Positions 9,382 to 17,176 are shown, counted from the first letter of the stretch. The stretch is 27,393 nt of DNA from an uncultured bacterium (GCA_937959175.1 CALGAS010000617.1:1-27393); one strand, 5' to 3'. Program-made: numbers and translations. The notes: generated by a model not told the origin, from the sequence alone.

Positions 9382-11121
9382 ATGCTCCACGAGACGTCAC
9401 CGCTGGCGATCGGCATCTTCGCCGCCTTTGTGGCGAGCGTGCTCTGGCTCTCCTTCCGGCTCGGTCGCAAGGGCCAGTCAGCCCAGGGCTACTATGCCGC
9501 CCACGGCCAGGTCCATTGGTTCGTCAACGGCGTCGCCTTTGCCGGCGACTATCTTTCGGCCGCCTCGTTTCTCGGCATCTGCGGGCTGATCGCCTTCTAC
9601 GGCTACGACGGCTTTCTTTACTCGATCGGCTTTCTGGCCGGCTGGGTCGTGGCCCTGTTCGTGATCGCCGAGCCGATCAAGGCGCTCGGCACATTCACCT
9701 TCGCCGACGCGCTCGACGCCCGCTTCAACAGCCGCGGCATCAAGCTGGCGGTGGCGATCTCAACGCTCGTGGTGAGCGTCTTCTATCTGATTCCGCAGAT
9801 GGTCGGAGCCGGCGCGCTGGTGACGCCGCTGCTCGGCCTGCCCCACTGGGCGGGGGTGATCCTGGTGGGGATTGCCGTCACCTTCATCGTGGTGACCGCC
9901 GGGATGGTGAGCACCACCTGGGTGCAGTTCATCAAGGGAGCCCTGCTGGTCTTCTTCTGCGGCGTGCTGACGCTGCTGATTCTCAACCGTGGTCTGGTGG
10001 TCAACGCGGGCCGGCCCGGGCCGGCTGATCTCGCCCCCCAGACCCGGAGCATCCGACCGGACGGGCAGGTGCTCATCGACGGAACACCCCAGTCGGCCGA
10101 GCACGACCTGCGGCCGGTCGGGACGCTCGCCAGCCTCCCGGAGCGGTATGCCGGCGAGGGCAGGACCGGGCCCCTGGGGCCGCTGGCCTACCTCTCCACG
10201 CTGGAAGACTCGACGGTCGTGACCTGGCGGCGAGAGACCAGCCGGGACGCCGAGGGGACGCACGACGTCTTCACCCCGCGGGAACGACCGGCCGCCGAAC
10301 TCCTCCGCCCGGGCGGCTATTTCAAGGGTCTCTCCGGGGGCAGCCTCACCGCCCGGCTCGACTTCGCGAGCCTGATGCTGGCCCTCTTCTGCGGCACGGC
10401 ATCGCTACCCCACATCCTGATCCGCTACTACACCGTCAAGGACGCAGCTGCCGCCCGCAAGAGCACGGTGGTGGGGATCGCCACGATCGGAATCTTTTAC
10501 GTGCTCACGCTCTATTTGGGCCTCGGTGCCATGACCAGCGGCTTTCTCGACCCGACCAACTCCAACATGGCGGCCCCGCTTCTGGCCAAGTCGTTCAGCG
10601 ACACCCTGTTCGCGGTGATCTCGGCGATCGCCTTCACCACCGTGCTCGGCACGGTCAGCGGGCTGATCATGGCCGGCAGCGGTGCGGTGGCCCATGACCT
10701 GGTGGAAAACGTGGCCGGGGTGCAAATGACCGATCACGAGAAAGTTCGGGTCGGCAAGCTCGCTGCGGTCGGCCTCGGCATCGTGGCGATCGCGTTGGGC
10801 ATCCTGTTCAAGGGGTTCAATGTTGGTTTTCTTGTCGGCTGGGCCTTCAACATCGCGGCCAGCGCCAATCTTCCTGCCCTGGTGATGCTGCTCTTCTGGC
10901 CGCGGACGACCAAGCAAGGGATCACCGCGGCGGTGACGGTGGGCATGACGGCCTCCCTGGCCTGGATCCTGCTTTCGGCCGATACCTTTGAGAAGGTCTA
11001 TGGCATCTCCCGAGACGTTGCGCCCATGCCTTTCAGTCAGCCCGGGCTGGTGACGATCCCCCTCGGATTCCTTGTGCTCGTCGTCGTTTCACTCCTCACG
11101 CCCGCCCCGCCGCGTCGCTGA
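9382..11121 (+). CDS. actP: Sodium:solute symporter, ActP-like (acetate/short-chain monocarboxylate)
   Basis: A 579-residue polytopic inner-membrane protein of the SSS family, with about 13 hydrophobic helices. The segments FVNGVAFAGDYLSAASFLGICGLIA (split across helix 2 and its loop, residues 47-71), GYDGFLYSIGFLAGW (74-88), TFADALDARF (106-115) and SLPHILIRYYTVKDA (341-355) are characteristic of ActP acetate permeases. They carry the serines and glycines expected around the sodium and substrate sites. A hydrophilic stretch at about 206-327 between two helices is far longer than the corresponding loop of E. coli ActP, so total length exceeds the usual ~550. The preceding DUF485-like gene supports the ActP assignment. 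Acetate is the best substrate guess, but other monocarboxylates such as pyruvate are possible. The GNAT gene follows 17 nt later. Confidence 0.87.
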   Translation: MLHETSPLAIGIFAAFVASVLWLSFRLGRKGQSAQGYYAAHGQVHWFVNGVAFAGDYLSAASFLGICGLIAFYGYDGFLYSIGFLAGWVVALFVIAEPIKALGTFTFADALDARFNSRGIKLAVAISTLVVSVFYLIPQMVGAGALVTPLLGLPHWAGVILVGIAVTFIVVTAGMVSTTWVQFIKGALLVFFCGVLTLLILNRGLVVNAGRPGPADLAPQTRSIRPDGQVLIDGTPQSAEHDLRPVGTLASLPERYAGEGRTGPLGPLAYLSTLEDSTVVTWRRETSRDAEGTHDVFTPRERPAAELLRPGGYFKGLSGGSLTARLDFASLMLALFCGTASLPHILIRYYTVKDAAAARKSTVVGIATIGIFYVLTLYLGLGAMTSGFLDPTNSNMAAPLLAKSFSDTLFAVISAIAFTTVLGTVSGLIMAGSGAVAHDLVENVAGVQMTDHEKVRVGKLAAVGLGIVAIALGILFKGFNVGFLVGWAFNIAASANLPALVMLLFWPRTTKQGITAAVTVGMTASLAWILLSADTFEKVYGISRDVAPMPFSQPGLVTIPLGFLVLVVVSLLTPAPPRR

Positions 11122-11138
11122 TCACGGCCCCGCCTGCC

Positions 11139-11687
11139 ATGCCCCGCACGACGTCCCCTTCGCCCCGCCGGCCGGTGATCCGGTGCACCGCGGCCGAGTT
11201 GCCAAGAATCCGGGAGATCTTGAACGAGGCGATCCTCCATACGACCGCCATCTACGAATACACCACCCGCAGCGAGGAGACGATGCAGGCCTGGCTGGCC
11301 GAGCGAGAGGCCGCCGGGATCCCGGTGCTCGGGATCGAGCGGGAGCCGGGACTGCTGGCCGGGTTTGCCACCTGGGGACCGTTTCGGATGCGGGCGGCCT
11401 ACAAGTACTCCGCCGAGCATTCGGTCTACGTGGCTGAGCAGTTCCGCGGGGAGGGCATCGGCCGTCAGCTCCTGCAGGCGATCGTGACGGAGGCCAGACA
11501 GGCCGGCCTCCACATGCTGGCGGCGGGCATCGATGCGACCAATGTCGCCAGCATTGCCCTCCACAGTTCGCTGGGCTTCCGCTGCTGCGGCACCGTTCGC
11601 GAAGCCGGCTTCAAGTTTGGCCGCTGGCTCGACCTCGAGTTTTGGCAGCTGATTCTGCCGACACCCGAGCAGCCGACCGACGGCTGA
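11139..11687 (+). CDS. GNAT N-acetyltransferase, phosphinothricin/methionine-sulfoximine type
   Basis: The 182-residue cytoplasmic enzyme shows the order typical of the Pat/YncA (MnaT) branch of GNATs: EILNEAILHTTAIYEY (27-41), GFATWGPFR (75-83), the acetyl-CoA pyrophosphate loop QFRGEGIGRQLL (101-112), GIDATNVASIALHSSLGF (130-147) and GFKFGRWLDLEFWQ (157-170). Known relatives acetylate the amino group of methionine analogues such as phosphinothricin, methionine sulfoximine or methionine sulfone. The physiological substrate here is unknown. No clear ribosome-binding site precedes the ATG at 11139, only 17 nt after the symporter stop, so translation may be coupled or the true start may be slightly downstream. 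It converges with the XRE-cupin regulator across 29 nt. Confidence 0.85.
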   Translation: MPRTTSPSPRRPVIRCTAAELPRIREILNEAILHTTAIYEYTTRSEETMQAWLAEREAAGIPVLGIEREPGLLAGFATWGPFRMRAAYKYSAEHSVYVAEQFRGEGIGRQLLQAIVTEARQAGLHMLAAGIDATNVASIALHSSLGFRCCGTVREAGFKFGRWLDLEFWQLILPTPEQPTDG

Positions 11688-11716
11688 AACCAGCGTCGAA
11701 GCTCCGCCGCGACCCG

Positions 11717-12367
11717 TCAGGCTTTGCCCCGGGCGGCCGACTTGGCGTTGCCCTTGCCGGACACCCGGGAGCGGGTCGGCCGGCCGGCGTCGCCGTTGCG
11801 GCCGGGCTCGAACGACACGCTGAGAACACGAGCCTCCCCCCGGCCGCTCGGAAAGAGCGCGTGGGGCAGCGAGGCGTCAAGATAGATGCTGTCACCAGCG
11901 GCCAGCACGATCAGTTCATCGCCGTAGATGATCTTGAGATCACCGTCAATGACGTGGAGAAAACGCTCACCGTCGTGATGGTCCGGGCTCTTGCGATTGC
12001 CCGTGCCGGAGATATGAAGCATCACCGGCTCCATCGCCCGCCGCTGCCAGGCATCCGCCAGCGGCTCGGCGATCATGCCGCTGCGGCCGTTGCGGGCCGA
12101 CTTCTTCGGATTCTCTCCCCGCCGAGCGACCACGAAGCGAGGGGCCGCCGAGAGGCCCGCCACGAGGTCGTCGACACCGCATTCGAGAACCTCCGCCAGC
12201 CGCACGAGCCCCTCCAGCGAGGGCGCCAGCAGACCGTTCTCGATCTTGGAAAGCCAGCTGACCGTGAAATCGGTCCGCGAGACGACCTCTTCCAGGGTCA
12301 GGCGGCGGGCCAGCCGGGCGGCTCGCACCCGGCGTCCGAGATCAGCGAGATTGGGAGTTGAGTTCAT
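11717..12367 (-). CDS. XRE-family transcriptional regulator with C-terminal cupin
   Basis: The 216-residue protein has an N-terminal helix-turn-helix (about 10-65; LGRRVRAARLARRLTLEEVV, then SWLSKIENG and PSLEGLVRLAEVL). A cupin (about 112-188) follows, with the HHDGERFLHVIDGDLKI first motif (H130, H131, E134) and GDSIYLDASLPHA second motif (H169). This architecture (SutR/PuuR-like) usually senses a small molecule or metal in the cupin and represses or activates nearby genes. The last 25 residues are basic and low-complexity. I chose ATG 12367 since it starts the HTH with a normal lead; a TTG 12 codons upstream (12403) is possible, and neither has a good ribosome-binding site. Ligand and targets are unknown; the convergent GNAT gene is the nearest non-housekeeping neighbour. 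Confidence 0.88.
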   Translation of the reverse strand: MNSTPNLADLGRRVRAARLARRLTLEEVVSRTDFTVSWLSKIENGLLAPSLEGLVRLAEVLECGVDDLVAGLSAAPRFVVARRGENPKKSARNGRSGMIAEPLADAWQRRAMEPVMLHISGTGNRKSPDHHDGERFLHVIDGDLKIIYGDELIVLAAGDSIYLDASLPHALFPSGRGEARVLSVSFEPGRNGDAGRPTRSRVSGKGNAKSAARGKA

Positions 12368-12422
12368 GGAAGGAACTCTACCCCCGATCGAGGCCCTCTT
12401 CAAGAGGGAGAACGGAGGCTCG

Positions 12423-12665
12423 CTAGGCGCCGGGTCGGCGGAAATGCCGGTAGGCCTGGAGCACGTCGTAGAGATCCGACGAAACCGTGATCTCTTCGTC
12501 GGCGAAATCCTTGAGCCAGGTGCGGTCGCTGCTCACCGCGTCGGCAAGCAGCGGGAGCACCTCGCCAAGAGGCACCTGCACGCCGCCGCGGGTTTCAGGT
12601 AGCGTGCTGTAGGCCACCGTCTCAATTTCAGGCTCTGTGTAGAGCTTCAAACGTCGCATCGCCAT
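12423..12665 (-). CDS. Unrecognised 80-residue protein
   Basis: A short acidic protein, beginning MAMRRLKLYTEPEIETV and ending with the aromatic-basic AYRHFRRPGA, starting at ATG 12665 with GGGAG about 8 nt upstream. A second ATG two codons in is an alternative. There is no signal peptide or membrane helix. The central part (VPLGEVLPLLADAVSSDRTW) looks helical and the following DEEITVSSDLYDVLQ suggests a strand and helix. I do not recognise a family. It sits in a minus-strand series between floA and the XRE-cupin gene, 55 nt before the latter, so the two may be co-transcribed. The good ribosome-binding site and protein-like composition support a real gene; function is unknown. Confidence 0.65.
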   Translation of the reverse strand: MAMRRLKLYTEPEIETVAYSTLPETRGGVQVPLGEVLPLLADAVSSDRTWLKDFADEEITVSSDLYDVLQAYRHFRRPGA

Positions 12666-12809
12666 GGCACTCACTCCCTTGGCCTGGGACTTCCGGCGGA
12701 GCCGGCCCGGCATCCTGACGGGCCTCGACACACCTTTTCTGGGTATCGGCATTGGCGGCGGCTCGATGTGAACGAATCCGCCGGCTATGCCGAATTTGCC
12801 ACCTCCGGC

Positions 12810-12824
12810 GACCGTCAAACGGTC
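12810..12824 (-). terminator. Small hairpin downstream of floA
   Basis: A perfect 6-bp stem (GACCGT and ACGGTC) with a 3-nt loop lies 36 nt after the floA stop on the minus strand. There is no T-tract, so it is at best a weak terminator or 3'-end stabiliser. The rest of the 194-bp gap holds nothing I can name. Confidence 0.2.
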
Positions 12825-12859
12825 AGCCTGGTCGGGCGGGGCAGGATGGGGAACCGGGC

Positions 12860-13816
12860 TCAGCCGGCCTGCCCGTTGCCGGTCTTGAGCCGGTCGATCC
12901 GGCCGGCGCGATAGGCCTCACCGATGCTCTTGGGAACCAACGCCTCGGCCTCCAGCAGGCGGGCCCTGTTCTCCGAGACGGCCGCCTTCATCTCCTGCTC
13001 GCGGGCGATGGCGACGCTGCGGCGTTCCTCCGCCTTGGCCCGGGCCACCCGGGTGTCGGCCTCAGCCTGGTCGGCCTGCAGCCGAGCGCCGATATTTTCC
13101 CCGACCTCGATGTCGGCGATGTCGATCGAGACGATCTGGAAGGCCGTCTGGGCGTCGAGCCCTCGATCGAGCACCGCCTTCGAGATCGTGTCGGGATGCT
13201 CCATGACCTCGAAGTGGCTCTCGGCCGAACCGATCGACGTGATGATGCCCTCGCCGACGCGGGCGATGATCGTCTCTTCGGTGGCCCCGCCGATCAACTG
13301 TTGCAGATTCGTCCGCACGGTGACGCGGGCCCGGATCCGCAGCTCGACGCCGTTGCGGGCGACCGCCGAAAGGGTCGTTTTGCCGCTGCTCGTCGCCGGG
13401 CATTCGATCACTTTCGGATTGACGCTCGTCTGCACCGCATCGAGCACGTCGCGGCCGGCCAGGTCGATGCCGCAGGCCCGGTCGAAGTCGAGGTCGAGAT
13501 CAGCCCGTTGGGCGGCGATCAGGGCCCGGATCACCCGCGGCACGTCACCGCCGGCCAGATAGTGGGCCTCGAGTTTCTTCGATGAAAAATCACCGAGTCC
13601 CGCCTGGGTGGCCATGATCTTGGCCTGGACGATTGTGCGGGCATTGACCTTGCGGAGGCTCATCCCGAGCAGCTCGAAGAAGGTGACCCGGGCCGTCGAC
13701 CAGTAGGCCTGGAACCAGAGCTGCCCGTAGTTGAACAGCAGCAGCAGCATCGTCAGGGCGACGATGCCCAGAAGAATGGCGGATCCGAAGACAAGGATGT
13801 TGGGCTGGTCGTTCAC
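12860..13816 (-). CDS. floA: Flotillin-like protein FloA
   Basis: The 318-residue protein has one N-terminal membrane helix (about 8-28), then NYGQLWFQAYWSTARVTFFELLGMSLRKVN, the conserved opening of the UPF0365/FloA family. It continues through an SPFB-like region to a charged helical C-terminus (ADTRVARAKAEERRSVAIAREQEM) that forms the flotillin coiled-coil. FloA assembles membrane microdomains and affects membrane fluidity and signalling complexes (established in Bacillus subtilis). The length is close to the family's ~330. I chose GTG 13816 because GAGGAG lies 7 nt upstream and the membrane helix follows at the usual distance. No NfeD-type partner gene is adjacent, although floA often sits beside one. 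It follows mnmA by 73 nt on the same strand. Identification is confident. Confidence 0.93.
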   Translation of the reverse strand: MNDQPNILVFGSAILLGIVALTMLLLLFNYGQLWFQAYWSTARVTFFELLGMSLRKVNARTIVQAKIMATQAGLGDFSSKKLEAHYLAGGDVPRVIRALIAAQRADLDLDFDRACGIDLAGRDVLDAVQTSVNPKVIECPATSSGKTTLSAVARNGVELRIRARVTVRTNLQQLIGGATEETIIARVGEGIITSIGSAESHFEVMEHPDTISKAVLDRGLDAQTAFQIVSIDIADIEVGENIGARLQADQAEADTRVARAKAEERRSVAIAREQEMKAAVSENRARLLEAEALVPKSIGEAYRAGRIDRLKTGNGQAG

Positions 13817-13889
13817 AGGTCGGCTCCTCGAGGTCCACGCAAGCCTAGTTCGCATCTCCGGCCGGGGGAAATTGCGGCTTTCCCTGGGG

Positions 13890-15035
13890 CTATCCCTCGA
13901 TCCAGCCGCCGCCGAGGAGCTGGTCGCCGGCGTAGACCACCGCCGGCTGGCCGGGGGAGATCGGCCCCGGGGAAGCCTCCGGGCCGCCGCTGAAGCGGGC
14001 CCTGAAGCGAGCGTCGCCAAGCGGCGTCACGACCGCCGGGGCGGCCCTCCGCTGGGCGCGGCACTGCACCTGGGCCTCCCAGGGGCCTGCCGGCGGCGGG
14101 ACGAGCCAGCGGACGTCGCCGGCGACCAGTTCCGTCTCGGGCACCTCCTCGCGGGTCCCGACCACGACTCGCCTGGCATCCGCCTCGATCCGAATCACGT
14201 AGAGCCGGCTGCCGGTGGCGATGCCCAGCCCCTGCCGCTGGCCGACGGTGAACTGCTCGATGCCCCCGTGCCGGCCGAGCACGCGGCCGCCGGTGTCGAC
14301 GATCTCACCGCCGCGGGAGCCTCCCAGCCGCGCGGCGACCAGCCGGGCGTGCTGGCCGGGGGGCACAAAGCAGATCTCCTGGCTGTCGGGCTTGTCGGCC
14401 GTCACCAGGCCCAGCGATTCCGCCCGCTGGCGGACGTCCGGCTTGTGCAATCCCCCGACCGGCAGGAGCATCCGCCGCAGCCTTTCGGCCGCGATATCAA
14501 ACAAGACGTAGGACTGGTCTCGATCGGCATCGATGCCGCGGCAAAGCGACGGCCGGCCGTCGCGGTCGACCGTCAGGCGGGCGTAGTGGCCGGTGGCGAC
14601 GTGGCTGGCTCCGATGGCATCGGCATGGTCGAACAGCCGGCCGAACTTCAGCCAGGCATTGCACCGCACGCAGGGGTTTGGCGTGCGACCACGGCCGTAC
14701 TCTACGGCAAAGTCATCGATGATCCGCTCGAAGTCATCGGTCAGGTCGAGCGGATAGAGGGGGATCCCCAGCCGGTCGGCGACCCGCCGGGCGTCGAGGG
14801 CGTCGGCGGCGCTGCAGCAGCCCTGGTGCCCGGCGGCGGCCACGACCGGCAGGCTGCCGGCGGCGGGTGGGGGCAGGGCCGGGGCCGCCTGCCGCATGAA
14901 GACCCCCACGCAGTCGTAGCCCTGATCGACCAGGATCGCGGCGGCGACGCTCGAGTCGACGCCGCCGCTCATCGCGACGACGACCCGCGGCCGGGCTTGG
15001 CCCGCGGTTTCGGTGGTCATGGCCTCGGCAGTCAT
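13890..15035 (-). CDS. mnmA: tRNA-specific 2-thiouridylase MnmA
   Basis: This ATP-dependent enzyme thiolates U34 of the Glu, Gln and Lys tRNAs. The 381-residue protein has the PP-loop SGGVDSS (23-29), the TPNPCVRCN block with catalytic C122, GASHVATGHYAR (142-152), DQSYVLF (173-179) and SQEICFVP with the second catalytic cysteine C222. It ends with the beta-barrel domains (FTVGQRQGLGI and a GQPAVVYAGDQLLGGGWI ending). An insertion after the first domain (about 50-75, APALPPPAAG to QGCCSAADA) resembles the loop seen in many bacterial MnmAs. ATG 15035 is only 4 nt after the apt stop, indicating translational coupling; a second ATG at 15020 is possible. Identification is very secure. Confidence 0.96.
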   Translation of the reverse strand: MTAEAMTTETAGQARPRVVVAMSGGVDSSVAAAILVDQGYDCVGVFMRQAAPALPPPAAGSLPVVAAAGHQGCCSAADALDARRVADRLGIPLYPLDLTDDFERIIDDFAVEYGRGRTPNPCVRCNAWLKFGRLFDHADAIGASHVATGHYARLTVDRDGRPSLCRGIDADRDQSYVLFDIAAERLRRMLLPVGGLHKPDVRQRAESLGLVTADKPDSQEICFVPPGQHARLVAARLGGSRGGEIVDTGGRVLGRHGGIEQFTVGQRQGLGIATGSRLYVIRIEADARRVVVGTREEVPETELVAGDVRWLVPPPAGPWEAQVQCRAQRRAAPAVVTPLGDARFRARFSGGPEASPGPISPGQPAVVYAGDQLLGGGWIEG

Positions 15036-15039
15036 GACC

Positions 15040-15552
15040 TCAGTATTGCAAGACGCTCTCCACCCGGTGCGGTGCCAGCCGCTCACGGCCTCCGAGGGCC
15101 TCGATCTCGACGAGGAACGAGCAGCCCACCACCTCGCCGCCGGCCGCCTCGACCAGCCGGCTGCAGGCGGCGGCGGTGCCGCCGGTGGCCAGGACATCGT
15201 CGACCACCAGCACCCGCGCCTTGGCCGAGAGCACTCCGGCGTGCATTTCCAGCCGGTCACGGCCGTATTCAAGATCGTAGTCGTGGGCAATTGTATCAGC
15301 GGGGAGTTTGCCGGGCTTGCGGACCGGGATCACGCCGATGCCGAGTTCCAGGGCCAGCGGCGCGGCAAACAGGAATCCCCGGGCCTCGACGGCTGCGATC
15401 GCGTTGAGCCGCTCTTCCCGCCAGGGCTCGACCAAGCGGTCGATCGCCTCAGTGAGGCCTTCCGGGTCGGCCAGCAGCGGGGTGATGTCACGAAACAGGA
15501 TGCCCGGCTTGGGGAAGTCGGGGATCGGGCGAATCAACCGGGAGAGATCCAT
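15040..15552 (-). CDS. apt: Adenine phosphoribosyltransferase
   Basis: A cytoplasmic purine-salvage enzyme converting adenine plus PRPP to AMP plus pyrophosphate. The 170-residue length is standard. Visible signatures are IPDFPKPGILFRDITPLL (10-27), EARGFLFAAPLALELGIG (56-73), VRKPGKLP (77-84), EYGRDRLEMH (95-104) and the PRPP loop VVDDVLATGGT (116-126). The ATG at 15552 has AGGA about 9 nt upstream. It lies 29 nt after the sigma-factor stop and 4 nt before mnmA, so the three are probably one transcript. Identification is very secure. Confidence 0.96.
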   Translation of the reverse strand: MDLSRLIRPIPDFPKPGILFRDITPLLADPEGLTEAIDRLVEPWREERLNAIAAVEARGFLFAAPLALELGIGVIPVRKPGKLPADTIAHDYDLEYGRDRLEMHAGVLSAKARVLVVDDVLATGGTAAACSRLVEAAGGEVVGCSFLVEIEALGGRERLAPHRVESVLQY

Positions 15553-15581
15553 GGGGTGGAATCCTGCGGAGGGTCGGAGGA

Positions 15582-16472
15582 TCAGGCGCCGCGGCGGAGC
15601 CGCAGGGTGGCCCGGGGTACGGCTTCGAGTTCGAGCGCCAGGCTGGCGAGCGTTTCACTCTCGATCTGCCGAACCCGCTCCCGAGTGAGGCCCAAGACCC
15701 CGCCGATTTCCTTGAGCGTCATCGGATCACCTCCCCCAAGTCCGAAGCGGAGCTTGATAATCCGGCTGGCCCGCTCATCGAGCTTTTCGATCCGGTCGAG
15801 CACGTGCCGGAGCGTATCTTCATCGAGCATCACGTCCGCCGGGCAGCGGGCGTTTTCATCCATGACCAGCTCCCCGAGCGACCAGCTCCCGTCGGCCGAT
15901 TCCGCCTGCGGGGAGGCCTGGTGGACATGGATCGCCTTCTTGACGATCGAGAGCTTCTTGCGGGCCAGGCCCAGCATCCGGGCCACCTCCTCCGGTGTCG
16001 GTGTCCGACCGAGCACCTCGGTGAGTCGGAGGGTGGCCCGCCGCCACTTGGAGAGCAGCTCGACCATGTAGGCCGGAATCCGGATCGTCTTGCCGGAGTT
16101 GATCAGCGCCCGCTTGATCGACTGCTTGATCCAGTAACTGGCGTAGGTGCTGAAGCGGGTGCCCATCGTGGGATCGAAGCCCTCGACGGCCCGCAGGAGG
16201 CCGAGGTTGCCCTCTTCGATCAAGTCGGGAAGCGGCAGGCCTCGATTGGCATAGCCCCGTGCGATGTTGACCACCAGGCGGAGGTTGGCCCGCACCATAT
16301 GGTCCCTGGCCAGGGCGTCTCCAGCCTGTACGCCCCGGGCAAGGTGCTTCTCTTCGTCAGCGGTCAAGAGCGCCGTTTGGTTGATGTCCCGGAGATAGGT
16401 CTCGAGGGGATTCTGAACGGCGGACGACTTCTGACCGGCGGACGCCTTCGGACGACGGGACGGTTTGGGCAT
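15582..16472 (-). CDS. Sigma-70 family sigma factor (RpoD/RpoS-like)
   Basis: The 296-residue protein contains sigma region 1.2 (NPLETYLRDINQTALLTADEE, split here at 21-41), region 2 (about 56-130; NLRLVVNIARGYANRGLPL, then DLIEEGNLGLLRAVEGFDP and RFSTYASYWIKQSIKRAL), region 3 (about 131-215) and region 4 (about 220-285) with the -35-binding helix-turn-helix around LTRERVRQIE. It lacks the long region 1.1 and non-conserved insert of a large primary sigma factor, so it fits a group 2 (alternative, RpoS-like) or a compact planctomycete sigma. I chose ATG 16472 because family-like sequence begins soon after; the frame is open 97 codons further up but that stretch is arginine-rich and looks non-coding. 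The ribosome-binding site is weak. It heads the sigma-apt-mnmA run. Confidence 0.93.
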   Translation of the reverse strand: MPKPSRRPKASAGQKSSAVQNPLETYLRDINQTALLTADEEKHLARGVQAGDALARDHMVRANLRLVVNIARGYANRGLPLPDLIEEGNLGLLRAVEGFDPTMGTRFSTYASYWIKQSIKRALINSGKTIRIPAYMVELLSKWRRATLRLTEVLGRTPTPEEVARMLGLARKKLSIVKKAIHVHQASPQAESADGSWSLGELVMDENARCPADVMLDEDTLRHVLDRIEKLDERASRIIKLRFGLGGGDPMTLKEIGGVLGLTRERVRQIESETLASLALELEAVPRATLRLRRGA

Positions 16473-16537
16473 GGAATGGATTCTCGAGACAGACGTGGAA
16501 CAACACAGGCGACGCAGAGACCGCCGGGGCGGCGAAT

Positions 16538-16574
16538 GACACCCGGCGACGATGCGGAGCCGACGACACCCGGC
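16538..16574 (-). repeat. Pair of 10-bp direct repeats upstream of the sigma gene
   Basis: GACACCCGGC occurs at 16538-16547 and again at 16565-16574, 27 bp apart. Read on the minus strand, the GCCGGGTGTC copies lie about 66 and 93 nt upstream of the sigma-factor start, a plausible position for a regulator to bind. Ten-base identity can arise by chance in GC-rich DNA. Confidence 0.3.
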
Positions 16575-16676
16575 CTGCACATGGGTATCGACGGCGGGCG
16601 GCGGCGACTGCACAAACCCGTCCGGAAAGTCGTGACGTGCGGCCTTTAGCGGGTGTGCGGCGCTTGGCCGGGAAGC

Positions 16677-16707
16677 GGAGGCCGTCCCCGTGTTGGGGAC
16701 GGCCTCC
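16677..16707 (-). terminator. Strong hairpin after the YidB-family gene
   Basis: A perfect 13-bp stem (GGAGGCCGTCCCC and GGGGACGGCCTCC) closes a 5-nt loop (GTGTT). It lies 53 nt past the stop of the YidB-family gene and about 205 nt before the sigma start on the minus strand. The stem is strong enough for a terminator, but no T-run follows on either strand, so it may instead stabilise the 3' end of the transcript or be an attenuator-like element. Confidence 0.6.
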
Positions 16708-16759
16708 CTGCCAGATGGAAACCTCGCCGGGTCCATGCAGAGTCGTCGCGGCGACACGA

Positions 16760-17176
16760 TCACCGCCGCGGAAGCTGGCCACCGGGGGTGAGCTCGTCGA
16801 TGATCTTGGGAATGTAGCGGGCCAGGACCTCGGCGAGCTGGTTCTGATCGATGTTTCGTCGCCGGGCCAGCTCCTCGAGTTCCCGGCGGCCGAAGGCATC
16901 TTCGATCTGCCGCCGCTCGACCGGCTTGTTGGGCCCGCTGCGAACCCAGGAGTCGACCTGTTCCCGCATCCCCTTTTCCTCAAACTGCCGAACCACATCG
17001 GGCAGCTTGGCCGCCCCGCCGCCGCCGAAGATCTGACCGAGAATATCGCCGAGGTCTTCCGGCGATGGCAGGCCGGGGGGCGGCGGCTTGGGTTGCGGTG
17101 CCGGTTGCCGGGGGGCTGCCTGCGGCGGTCCGCCGCCGGCGAGCACCTGCTTGAGAATCTCACTGAGAATGTCCAT
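16760..17176 (-). CDS. YidB-family (DUF937) protein
   Basis: The 138-residue soluble protein begins MDILSEILKQVLAGG, continues through a proline-rich linker (about 16-38) and a glycine-rich EDLGDILGQIFGGGG segment. It then has the helical core with LPDVVRQFEEKGMREQVDSW, split at about 57-76, and ends IIDELTPGGQLP, the characteristic close of the YidB/DUF937 family. The length is near E. coli YidB (132). The family has no established function. I chose ATG 17176 since GGAG lies 7 nt upstream and the family starts here; a start 19 codons earlier adds nothing conserved. It sits between the DUF1559 gene and the sigma gene on the same strand with sizeable gaps, so it is probably its own unit. The family call is confident. 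Confidence 0.87.
   Translation of the reverse strand: MDILSEILKQVLAGGGPPQAAPRQPAPQPKPPPPGLPSPEDLGDILGQIFGGGGAAKLPDVVRQFEEKGMREQVDSWVRSGPNKPVERRQIEDAFGRRELEELARRRNIDQNQLAEVLARYIPKIIDELTPGGQLPRR

Larger units (their letters stand above)
16473..16759. other. Gap between the YidB-family gene and the sigma gene
   Basis: These 287 bp carry the 5' region of the sigma gene and the 3' region of the YidB-family gene (both minus). They contain a strong 13-bp hairpin and a pair of 10-bp direct repeats, listed separately. I found no convincing sigma-70 promoter by eye and no small gene. Confidence 0.6.

Noticed and set aside
13731..15407. Long plus-strand frame opposite floA, mnmA and apt
   Set aside because: It spans three well-identified genes in the opposite direction and ends in arginine-proline-rich sequence. 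A by-product of base composition.
16473..16763. A 97-codon N-terminal extension of the sigma factor (possible region 1.1)
   Set aside because: The stretch is arginine-, cysteine- and proline-rich, lacks the acidic character of region 1.1, and covers the strong hairpin at 16677-16707.
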